Shown: piece after piece, positions 44,531-52,317 of the stretch
Layout: every line of letters begins with the position of its first letter
Position numbering within the stretch: position 1 is the first letter of the stretch
DNA from: an uncultured Draconibacterium sp.
Lineage (GTDB): Bacteria; Bacteroidota; Bacteroidia; Bacteroidales; Prolixibacteraceae
Assembly: GCF_963677155.1 (NCBI RefSeq)
Contig: NZ_OY781884.1
Span: 310,001 to 374,000, forward strand
Direction of reading: 5' to 3'
Length of the DNA stretch: 64,000 bases
Notes under the pieces: generated by a model
What the model was told of the DNA's origin: nothing
Database searches by the model: none
What the model saw: only the letters and a program-made list of their open reading frames with translations
Position numbers and translations under genes: made by a program

Positions 44531-45199
44531 CTAATTTACCTGTTTGCCATCAAATAAGTGAATTATCCGGTGTGTTTTATTTGCCAAACGTTCATCATGT
44601 GTAACCATTATTATGGTAGCTTTTTCTTGTTTATTCAGGTTTTCCAGAATTTCCATAATGTCGTTCCCCATTTTACTGTCTAAGTTTCCGGTAGGTTCGT
44701 CGGCCAGGATAATGTCGGGTTGCCCGATAATAGCCCGGGCAATTGCAACACGTTGTCTTTGTCCGCCGGAAAGTTGCCCCGGATAGTGTTTTGCCCGAGT
44801 GCTCAATCCTACTTTTTCAATGGCTTCCAAAGCCCTTTTTCTGCGTTCTTTCCCAGAAATTCCTTTCCGATAAAGTAATGGCAATTCGACATTATCAATT
44901 ACTGACAAATCGTTTATCAGATGAAAACTCTGAAAAATAAATCCCAGCTTTTGGTTTCTGAATTGGGCCAGTTTTTTATCTTTCCAGCCATCAATAATAT
45001 TTTTTTCAATTTCAATCATACCGCCTGTTGGTTTATCCAATAAACCAATCATATTCAGCAAAGTACTTTTTCCGCAACCTGATGGCCCCATAATTGACAG
45101 GAATTCGCCGGCAGCTATTTCAATGTTAATGTTACTTAATGCAACGGTTTCAATTTCGTTGGTTTGGTAAACCTTTTCAATATTTTTTAATGTTATCAT
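44531..45199 (-). CDS. ABC transporter ATP-binding protein (LolD/MacB type)
   Basis: A 222-residue ATPase of the MacB/LolD/FtsE group. Walker A is GPSGCGKS at 38-45, the signature is [15 protein letters not shown], and Walker B with the family tag is [14 protein letters not shown]-loop [14 protein letters not shown] is typical. Together with the two FtsX-type permeases, the adaptor and the TolC-like protein it should form a MacAB-TolC-like exporter or mechanotransmission pump. It follows the permease by 30 nt. Confidence 0.95.
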   Translation of the reverse strand: MITLKNIEKVYQTNEIETVALSNINIEIAAGEFLSIMGPSGCGKSTLLNMIGLLDKPTGGMIEIEKNIIDGWKDKKLAQFRNQKLGFIFQSFHLINDLSVIDNVELPLLYRKGISGKERRKRALEAIEKVGLSTRAKHYPGQLSGGQRQRVAIARAIIGQPDIILADEPTGNLDSKMGNDIMEILENLNKQEKATIIMVTHDERLANKTHRIIHLFDGKQVN

Positions 45200-45229
45200 A
45201 GTGGTAAAATTTTTCTTTTAATTTGATTA

Positions 45230-46393
45230 TTATTCTTCGTGTAATGCCATTGCCGGTTGTATTTTAACCGCGTGAATGCTGGGAATAAAACTGGATATAA
45301 ATACCAGCGCATAAATAACGACAACCGAACAAAGAATGGCTAACAAGTAAACTTTGTTCTCTATGTCAAAAGCGTGTAACAAGGGAAACTGGATGGCAAT
45401 CAAAATACCGGGAACAAACCCGAGTGTGGTTAACACCAGCATCTCCCCGATAAATTGCTGGTAAATTTTCCCGGCTGATGCTCCAACCGACTGACGTAAC
45501 CCAATCTCAGGAATACGGTTTTTAATGTTATACCAAAGGATACCAAGAAGTCCCAAAATAATATTCAGAATAAGAAAAACGCATACTCCACCAAAAACAA
45601 GAATAGGTACCCAGGTACGTTGAAAAGCAGCTTTTCTGTAACCAGACAGAGGCTCAAGTCTAATGCTCCAGTCTTTGGCAATATCTGAAGCTGTTTTCAT
45701 TAATTGTTCTTCAAAATCAATACCCACATTGGATTTTACTTTTAACAGGAAAATATTTTCAAAACGAGTGGGTTTAAAACGGGAAAAGAAAATATTAGGT
45801 TCTTCCGAATATTCTCCTCGTACTTTGTAATGGTCTACAACTCCAACAACCTTAAACTCTCCTGAATGAACAATTTTACCTATTGCATCTTCATCTCCAA
45901 ACAAAGCTTCTTTTAGTTTTTTATTAATAACAATCGGAATTTCTTTGTTGCCTTCATCTGTTTTATTGTACCAGCGGCCCCGTATTAATTTCAGATCAAA
46001 CACTTTTGCAAAATTATCATCACTTCGTACCCGGTTGGTTGAAATTCTTAAATCATTATAATGCATGGTTGTTGAATAGGTACCTTGGACATAAGGAAAA
46101 TTGCTTGTTGTGTTCGAGAAAGAAAGGACATCCGGCATAGTTGAGATATTTCTCTTTAATTGGTCTATTATAGATTGATTTTGCTCGTCGCTCAATCCTT
46201 TGCCCCAAATGTCCATTTTCATCACCCACACGTTTTGGTAATCAAACCCGGTTGGTTCAATATAGCTCCGAACGTTTGTAAATACCATCGCAAAAAGGGC
46301 GAATAATAACAAGAAAGAAATAAACATTTCCACAATCATTAACGCACTTCTTCGTTTGCGTTTCCAGATTAATTTAAACATTGACTTTATCAT
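45230..46393 (-). CDS. FtsX-like ABC permease (MacB-type), second copy
   Basis: A 387-residue permease with the MacB layout: an N-terminal helix (about 15-36), a large periplasmic domain (MacB_PCD), and three C-terminal helices with IGLRQSVGASAGKIYQQF, the FtsX coupling segment, and the closing IHAVKIQPAMALHEE. It overlaps the previous permease gene by 4 nt, so the two probably form a heterodimer. Substrate unknown. Confidence 0.93.
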   Translation of the reverse strand: MIKSMFKLIWKRKRRSALMIVEMFISFLLLFALFAMVFTNVRSYIEPTGFDYQNVWVMKMDIWGKGLSDEQNQSIIDQLKRNISTMPDVLSFSNTTSNFPYVQGTYSTTMHYNDLRISTNRVRSDDNFAKVFDLKLIRGRWYNKTDEGNKEIPIVINKKLKEALFGDEDAIGKIVHSGEFKVVGVVDHYKVRGEYSEEPNIFFSRFKPTRFENIFLLKVKSNVGIDFEEQLMKTASDIAKDWSIRLEPLSGYRKAAFQRTWVPILVFGGVCVFLILNIILGLLGILWYNIKNRIPEIGLRQSVGASAGKIYQQFIGEMLVLTTLGFVPGILIAIQFPLLHAFDIENKVYLLAILCSVVVIYALVFISSFIPSIHAVKIQPAMALHEE

Positions 46394-47643
46394 GATTCAC
46401 CTCCTTTTAACGATTCAACAATTTGTAAACGCGACATACGGTAAGCCGGCAATACCCCGGAAACAAATCCGAACAGAAAACAGAAAAGCAAGCCGGTTAA
46501 AAAGATGCGGATATTTAGAGGAAATCCTTCCGACGGGATAATACCTGTGGGCTGAAAAAACTTCAGTATGATGAATGAAAAAATAAATGCTATGAACCCG
46601 CCGACAATAGTGATAACAATGTTCTCAGTTAAAAACTGACCAGTTAAGGTAATTTTAGTTGCACCAAATGATTTCCGAATCCCAATTTCAGATAAACGTT
46701 CGCTTATCCGGGTGGTATCCATACTGATTAAATTCAGAGACGGGATAAACAGCAAAATGAATATAATTGCTGAAAGCATAATATTAAAAGTATTCTTATT
46801 GACAGGAGTTTGCCGAATAAAATTTTCCAGAACAGATTCAGCATGACAGTCAACAAAATTTTTACCGTCGATAGGAAATTCAATTTTTTTCAGCGCTGCC
46901 TGAAATTCATTTTCAATCCGGGGCAGATCGCCTTTGTTTTTTGCAAGTAAAATGGCTGAGTACTGGCCATTAAGCCTCTTAATAGACAAATCATCTTTCA
47001 CAGTAGTTATAGGTACCCAAACATTTCCATACGCATAATGGCTGGAAATAGAAACGTCTTTTACAACTCCAATAATAGTATAATTAATTTTATCAATTTC
47101 TACCAGCTTTCCAATGGCATCCTGACTCGTGTTAAAAATTTTTACTGCAAGAGACTCAGATATTACAACAATTTTTTGAGCGTCTTTTACCTCATTTTTA
47201 TTATATGGCCTGCCAGCTACAAAATTGAAATCCAGTATATTCCAGAATTCATCATCGGTATGTTTTATCTTTAACTCTAATTTTTGCGAATTAATATAAC
47301 TGTTTACCTGTGTTACAGATACCGAATTTATCGAAATTTTTACCGGTGTTTTTAATGTTCGGGCATAATTATCCAGTAAATAGTAACTTGCTCCACCACT
47401 AGAGTAATAATTTTGGTAACTGTTTTTTCCAGTCTGTTTTTCCCAACTGCTGGTATAACTTATAAATGTAATCCTATCCAACAACTTATCAGCCGGGTAA
47501 TTCGATTTGGTGAAGTAATCGAAAAACGAAGCAGCAACAATAAGAATGATTAGCGTAAAACTGATGCCAAACAAACTGATAAACGTAAAAAGCTTGTTGC
47601 GCATCAGCACTTTCCAGGTAATTTTCAAATAGTTTATTATCAT
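46390..47643 (-). CDS. FtsX-like ABC permease (MacB-type), first copy
   Basis: A 417-residue MacB-type permease: N-terminal helix (about 18-42), periplasmic MacB_PCD region, then three helices with SEIGIRKSFGATKITLTGQF and the ending YRMSRLQIVESLKGGES. It differs clearly from the second permease and is its likely partner. It lies 10 nt after the TolC-like gene. Confidence 0.93.
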   Translation of the reverse strand: MIINYLKITWKVLMRNKLFTFISLFGISFTLIILIVAASFFDYFTKSNYPADKLLDRITFISYTSSWEKQTGKNSYQNYYSSGGASYYLLDNYARTLKTPVKISINSVSVTQVNSYINSQKLELKIKHTDDEFWNILDFNFVAGRPYNKNEVKDAQKIVVISESLAVKIFNTSQDAIGKLVEIDKINYTIIGVVKDVSISSHYAYGNVWVPITTVKDDLSIKRLNGQYSAILLAKNKGDLPRIENEFQAALKKIEFPIDGKNFVDCHAESVLENFIRQTPVNKNTFNIMLSAIIFILLFIPSLNLISMDTTRISERLSEIGIRKSFGATKITLTGQFLTENIVITIVGGFIAFIFSFIILKFFQPTGIIPSEGFPLNIRIFLTGLLFCFLFGFVSGVLPAYRMSRLQIVESLKGGES

Positions 47644-47653
47644 AGTATCGATA

Positions 47654-49120
47654 TTAATTGATTGTCAAAAGTTGTTTGTTATTTTCAAAATCATGCAGGG
47701 TAAGTATGCGTATTATGTAGTAGGTTACCCAATAATCGCGCAAAGCTGTTATGTAATCCTGCCGCGCATAATCTTTTTGTTCCAATGCAATGTTATATTC
47801 GGTGAGGCTGATGTCGTTGGCAATGTATCTTAGCCGGGCAATTTCGTAGCGCTCTGCTGCTGTTTGGTCAGCTTCCCTTGTATATTCAATAAAATCCTGC
47901 AACATGCTAAAGTTATCAACCTGAGTTATTATTTCCTGCCTGAAATTTATTTTATCCTGTTCAACGGTATGTTCTGTCAGTTTTAGGTTTGCCAGGGCTG
48001 TTTCGCGCTTTGATTTGGCTCTTCCCCAATCGAGAATAGGAATGGACACCCCAATGTTAACAGTTTGCAATGCTTGCGGATTTTTGTAAAGAGAAGTAAC
48101 ATCGTTAGCCACGTTGGTTGTTCCATAACTTAATTGCAAGTCGGCATTCAGGCCACTTTCGCGTTTGGCTTTTACCACGTCTCTTTGGGCCTCCAGTACT
48201 TCGCGTTTAAAGGCAAGCGATCGCTGACTGTTTTCAAGCGCTTTTTCAACAGCTATTGAATCATCGATAAAAAAGTAGTCAATTTGATCTGGGATTCCAA
48301 GCGTAACCATTTCGTTAACAGGCAACCCGGTATATGAACTCAACTCCAGTTGCGAAGTTTCACGCGAGAGGATGGCTTTTGACTTCGACTTCTGCGCTGT
48401 GATTACTCCAAATTTTAACTGTAAAAGTTCGTTGCGCGAAATTTTTCCCATGTTATATTTTTTCTGCCCGGTTTTATAAATCGTATCTGCGGTTTGAAGA
48501 TTGGAGTTGGCTATCCTGAGATTTATCTGCGCAATTAATAAATTGAAAAAACGATAAGCTGTATTATATGCAATTTGTTCGTTGTTTTCAATAAACTCCC
48601 TTTGCGATTCCTCGTATTTTAACGGTTCTATCCTATTCATCCACTTCAATTCATTGAAACTAAAAACAGGTTGTTCAATCCCGATATAGAACGGAGAAGT
48701 ACTGTAACTGTGCATATTTGCGTCGAAATCATCAAAACGGCTAAGGTCCGAACTCAGGTACAGTTTTCCACCCGTAAGGCTGATATTCTGTTCCAGCGAT
48801 ACATCAACAGTAGCTTCACTCTGGTTTACCCTGCGGTAAACAATACTTCCGTCGTTTTGCAAAACAGGAATATTTTTATTCTGGTATGGAAAATTTGAGT
48901 TCAACACAAGTTGTGGTTTATAATTTGATTTATAGGTTCTCCATTGCCAGTATTTGTTCTCTTTTACCGTTTTAATTTTCAGCGCTTCGGGAGAGTTATT
49001 TTGTGCATATTCTATAATTTCACTGAGAGTGTATGACTGGCCCAAAACAGCATTTGCAGCAAAAAAGGTCAATAAAAGGAAAAAGTTAGCTACATATATT
49101 TTCAATAAAACTTCTTTCAT
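47654..49120 (-). CDS. TolC-like outer membrane efflux protein
   Basis: A 488-residue exported protein with signal peptide (residues about 1-27) and two outer membrane efflux repeats rich in coiled coil. Typical parts are YTLSEIIEYAQNNSPEALKI, ISRNELLQLKFGVITAQKSK, VNIGVSIPILDWGRAKSKRE and NDISLTEYNIALEQKDYARQ. It forms the outer membrane channel of the exporter. It lies 6 nt after the adaptor gene. Confidence 0.94.
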   Translation of the reverse strand: MKEVLLKIYVANFFLLLTFFAANAVLGQSYTLSEIIEYAQNNSPEALKIKTVKENKYWQWRTYKSNYKPQLVLNSNFPYQNKNIPVLQNDGSIVYRRVNQSEATVDVSLEQNISLTGGKLYLSSDLSRFDDFDANMHSYSTSPFYIGIEQPVFSFNELKWMNRIEPLKYEESQREFIENNEQIAYNTAYRFFNLLIAQINLRIANSNLQTADTIYKTGQKKYNMGKISRNELLQLKFGVITAQKSKSKAILSRETSQLELSSYTGLPVNEMVTLGIPDQIDYFFIDDSIAVEKALENSQRSLAFKREVLEAQRDVVKAKRESGLNADLQLSYGTTNVANDVTSLYKNPQALQTVNIGVSIPILDWGRAKSKRETALANLKLTEHTVEQDKINFRQEIITQVDNFSMLQDFIEYTREADQTAAERYEIARLRYIANDISLTEYNIALEQKDYARQDYITALRDYWVTYYIIRILTLHDFENNKQLLTIN

Positions 49121-49126
49121 AGGATG

Positions 49127-50377
49127 TCAGTCTTTTATGAATAGCTGCTCAGATTTTGTATAATCTTCCATATCAGAAGTAACTATTTTATCACCTTTCG
49201 AAAGCCCGTTTACAATTTCTACATAGTCGATGTTGCTTTCTCCAAATTCAACTTCTTTTTGAACCAATTTACCGTTTTCAACCACAAACACTTTCTGTCG
49301 GATTCCCCCCTGGTAAAATGCCCCGTTTTTAATTCGTAATACATTCTTCTTGAACGCGGTAACCAGAAAAACATCAACTTTCATATTTGGCCGAAGTTGA
49401 GGATGTTCTTTCTGTGCAAGCTTGATTTTAAACTGAATCAGGTTTTCTTCTATGGCCGGAGAAATGCTGACAACCTCACCGTCAATATCGGTTTGTCCGT
49501 TGATGCGTGCAATTACCGAGGCTCCGTTGCTCAGTTTTTCCGAATGCATATCCGAAATACTTCCATCTACTTCGTAGCTTTGAAGGTTGGCAACTTTTGC
49601 CAGTTCTTCTCCTTCGTTGACCGATTGCCCGATTTGACTGTTTATCGAAGTAATTACACCTTTTTTATCGGCTTTAATTGTTGCCCTGTCAATTTTACTT
49701 TCCAGCTCATTTATGTTGTTTTGCTGAATGTTAATTTCGTAGTTCAACCCAACTAAATCGGCCTGCATTGCTTTCTCGCTGTTTTCGATTGTTTGGTTAA
49801 TTTGCTCCAATTCCAGTTTTGATATCTTCAAATTGAGTTCAGCTTTTTCAATTTTTTCCTTAGTTCCTCCTCCGATGGAATCCAGATATCTTTCTTCTTT
49901 TAAATCTGCCTCCATACTTTCCACACTTAGCTTTTTAATGTTAAATTGGGTATTTAAATCGATGATTGTTTTTTCAAGTTGAAGCTTCAATTTGGTTGCA
50001 TTATTCTTTTTTAAAGCCAGCTCATCTTTCAATTTTTCCAAGGCAGTGTTTGAACTGTTAATGTCTAAAGTCAATATAGTATCTCCGGTATTAACTTCAC
50101 TTCCTAAACTCTGGTAAATTTTTATAATTCTTGAAGAGATTGGGCTTGTTTTTATCTCCTCAAATTCGGGCAAAACTGTTCCAGATGCTGACACGGTAGC
50201 TAAAACATCACCTGTTTCAACGCTTGCTATTGAAAAATTGCCAGAACGTATTGTTGGCCTGATAAGTTGCCTGAAAGAAAAAACGATAATTACAAACACA
50301 AGGACACCGATGGCCATTCGTATTAAAAGCTTCTTCTTGCGTTTCCTTTTTACACTTTCTGATAATTCTCTGTCCAC
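49127..50377 (-). CDS. HlyD/MacA-type periplasmic adaptor protein
   Basis: About 416 residues from the GTG at 50377 (VDRELSESVKRKRKKK): a basic N-terminus, one membrane helix (FVIIVFSF region), a barrel-sandwich hybrid split by a long coiled-coil hairpin (about 90-240, KNNATKLKLQLEKTI and LNLKISKLELEQINQTIEN), the lipoyl half GVITSINSQIGQSVNEGEEL, and a C-terminal beta-barrel. It links the permeases to the TolC-like channel. An upstream in-frame GTG at 50434 would add 19 residues but would overlap the predicted sigma-54 promoter, so I prefer the inner start. First gene of the exporter operon. Confidence 0.9.
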   Translation of the reverse strand: MDRELSESVKRKRKKKLLIRMAIGVLVFVIIVFSFRQLIRPTIRSGNFSIASVETGDVLATVSASGTVLPEFEEIKTSPISSRIIKIYQSLGSEVNTGDTILTLDINSSNTALEKLKDELALKKNNATKLKLQLEKTIIDLNTQFNIKKLSVESMEADLKEERYLDSIGGGTKEKIEKAELNLKISKLELEQINQTIENSEKAMQADLVGLNYEINIQQNNINELESKIDRATIKADKKGVITSINSQIGQSVNEGEELAKVANLQSYEVDGSISDMHSEKLSNGASVIARINGQTDIDGEVVSISPAIEENLIQFKIKLAQKEHPQLRPNMKVDVFLVTAFKKNVLRIKNGAFYQGGIRQKVFVVENGKLVQKEVEFGESNIDYVEIVNGLSKGDKIVTSDMEDYTKSEQLFIKD

Positions 50378-50404
50378 TTGATTAATAATTTTGACTCCTA
50401 TTAA

Positions 50405-50420
50405 TCCAAATGGCGTGCCG
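50405..50420 (-). promoter_or_regulatory. Putative sigma-54 promoter of the exporter operon
   Basis: The minus strand reads CGGCACGCCATTTGGA, close to TGGCACG-N4-TTGCA: the -24 GG and the TTG of the -12 box are kept with correct spacing, but the -12 GC is GG here. It lies about 27 nt before the preferred start codon and downstream of the palindromes. Confidence 0.45.
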
Positions 50421-50475
50421 AGATCATATCTCACTCATTACGTGCATTTTACACAAAACGATTATTGACCAAAAG

Positions 50476-50511
50476 TGTTCGATAATGAACAGTGGTGTTC
50501 GGTTTTGAAGC
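50476..50511 (-). promoter_or_regulatory. Twin palindromes, candidate binding sites of the NtrC-type regulator
   Basis: TGTTCGATAATGAACA at 50476 is a palindrome with perfect TGTTC/GAACA arms; a diverged second copy TGTTCGGTTTTGAAGC starts at 50496, exactly 20 bp later. A further AGTGGTGT/ACACCACT inverted repeat (50491/50512) overlaps the second. They lie about 80-115 bp upstream of the predicted start, the normal place for sigma-54 enhancers. Confidence 0.55.
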
Positions 50512-50530
50512 ACACCACTACTTGAATATG

Positions 50531-50626
50531 TTTTCTAAATATGAACAAAACGGTAGCCCGTAAAAATGGCCCCCAGTAAACCATTGATATAAGGATATTA
50601 ATAGGGTAAGATTCGAATCCTAGTAT
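50531..50626 (+). repeat. Direct repeat copy B flanking the efflux island
   Basis: Diverged second copy of the repeat at 41418-41512, same strand, about 9.1 kb away. The tRNA-like end is eroded to GATTCGAATCCTAGTATTGC. Confidence 0.65.
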
Positions 50627-50976
50627 TGCTAATATATTTCATAAAATCTGATTGAATTAAAATCAATATTGACGATAAAATCAAAATTTATTCCTTCTAC
50701 AGCGCAAAAGAAGGGGTTGGCTTCAATTCAGATTTGGGTGAGCAAAACGATGAGTTTCTTGAAATCGAAATCCTCAACTTTTAACTCTTAAATTACCGTT
50801 CTCATATCTTCATAATATTTAGTACATTTAGGTGATATTTGAATTATTAAACAACTAATAATTATAGAGTTACCTGAAAGAAGCCATTGAACAAACAGCA
50901 AATAAAATCACTTATACTTAGCGCATTACAAAATAAATCGTATCCTTTCGGAGCATTGCCCAAAAGCTTCTGGTAC

Positions 50977-51011
50977 AAGAAAATGCCTAAAACAGGCATT
51001 CTTGTTTTTTT
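50977..51011 (+). terminator. Orphan Rho-independent terminator
   Basis: CAAGAA(A)ATGCCT and AGGCATTCTTG pair over 11 or more bp with one bulged A around AAAAC, then T7. No coding gene on the + strand precedes it, so it may end a small RNA starting near 50,847 (GATATTTG promoter-like element at 50834). Confidence 0.75.
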
Positions 51012-51033
51012 AAGTGACTTTTAGAGGCAGACA

Positions 51034-51070
51034 AAAAATCCGTGCAAATTATTAGTTTACACGGATTTTT
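51034..51070 (-). terminator. Bidirectional terminator, probable end of the giant-protein operon
   Basis: AAAAATCCGTG and CACGGATTTTT form an 11-bp stem with a 15-base loop; on the minus strand it is followed by a T run. It lies about 310 nt after the barrel gene's stop. Confidence 0.65.
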
Positions 51071-51379
51071 ATCATTTGACAAGAAAATGTCTTTAAAAAA
51101 AGTAACCCAGCCGGGGTTTCTCCATCTCTATTCCAATTAATTACTGGCACCTTTCAGAGCATTTTCTTTGACAAGCCCCGACAAAGTATCAATGTATAAT
51201 TAATACATTACAATACAGAATAAGCATATCCTATAAACTTTCTTCAATCTCATAAAACCATTATTGGGTTTAAGATATCCTTATATACCGAACCGAAGAA
51301 AATTACACAAACACCAATATTCTAGTATCGTTTTATGAGTTATGCATACATGATACAATTCCTCCATTGAATCTGGCAA

Positions 51380-52282
51380 CTAAAGTTTAAACGCATATCT
51401 AATCTTTATTCCGAAGCCCTGAATTTTAGGCTTTGTCAAATAAGTTTCTCCTTGTGCCTGCGGTGCAGAATAAAACAGCGGATTGAATTTAAAATCCATT
51501 GGATTATCAACATCATATTCAATCAATGCTGAAGATGATCGGTTCTTTTTAGTTAATTGGTTCAGACCAAAATCCGCATAATAACCAAAATACAAATACT
51601 GCTTTTCATTTATCTGTCGTTTGAACCCAACTTCCAGCAACAGGGAGGTACTGCTTCTGATATCCATTTTTTGTTTGTGGCTTTGCACGCTCTCCCAACT
51701 ACCAAACCCCATAAAACCAGGACTTTCGAGCAACGCATCCCATTGTGGAAAATATCCTGACGTTTTCAACCCCTCAGCAGTTGCTTGATATTTAGAGATT
51801 ACGGGAATCCCAAACTGAAACCCAATCGAAGTGTAAATCTTTGTAGTTGCCCAGGGAGAAGGGGGTTCGTACTGAAACAACAGTGGGATATTTATCATAC
51901 TAACTCTTTCCCACTCACGATACGTATCGGCGGAAGAATAGAAATTAAAATCGGCCCCTTCCGTGTCAGTCGTTTCATAATGATCACTAAAGTTAGATAA
52001 GATTGCTTCGGAATGGTACTGTTGATATTCCAGACCAGTAGATATACTCAAGTTTTCATTCAGAGAACGGGAATATTGAAGCCCCACCCCCGCACCTAAA
52101 CGACCATTGCGTATCGCATCATCGGCATACTGATAATCCAAGCCATAAAATCCCACCTTTCCATAGAAAGATAATTCGTTCTTCTTTGCAGGCTCAACCT
52201 GGGCTGATGCTGTCCCGTAGGACAGCATCAACACTCCTGCTAAAAATAGTAACGTGTAAATGTTTATTTTGCTCTTTTTCAT
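51380..52282 (-). CDS. Outer membrane beta-barrel protein paired with the giant surface protein
   Basis: From the ATG at 52282 the 300-residue protein begins MKKSKINIYTLLFLAGVLML, a signal peptide cleaved after ASA. The mature protein is a predicted barrel of alternating aromatic strands (LSFYGKVGFYGLDYQYADD, LSISTGLEYQQYHS, YLYFGYYADFGLNQL) and ends with GIKIRYAFKL, a good outer membrane signal. It resembles PorT/OMP_b-brl proteins, not clearly PorP/SprF. It lies 35 nt downstream of the giant gene on the same strand, a place often held by a dedicated outer membrane partner of T9SS surface adhesins. An ATG ten codons upstream is less likely. Confidence 0.82.
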   Translation of the reverse strand: MKKSKINIYTLLFLAGVLMLSYGTASAQVEPAKKNELSFYGKVGFYGLDYQYADDAIRNGRLGAGVGLQYSRSLNENLSISTGLEYQQYHSEAILSNFSDHYETTDTEGADFNFYSSADTYREWERVSMINIPLLFQYEPPSPWATTKIYTSIGFQFGIPVISKYQATAEGLKTSGYFPQWDALLESPGFMGFGSWESVQSHKQKMDIRSSTSLLLEVGFKRQINEKQYLYFGYYADFGLNQLTKKNRSSSALIEYDVDNPMDFKFNPLFYSAPQAQGETYLTKPKIQGFGIKIRYAFKL

Positions 52283-52317
52283 TTTATCTGATTTTATTTT
52301 TTTCAATTCCAATTACT

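Larger units (their letters stand above)
50627..51379. other. Gene-free region between the efflux island and the giant-protein operon
   Basis: About 750 bp without an intact gene. It contains a 38-codon relic frame at about 50660-50785 (reading KIYSFYSAKEGVG, faintly like a ParA/MinD-type P-loop start), a + strand terminator at 50977-51011 with no gene before it, and a two-way terminator at 51034-51070 that probably ends the giant-protein operon. Confidence 0.5.
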
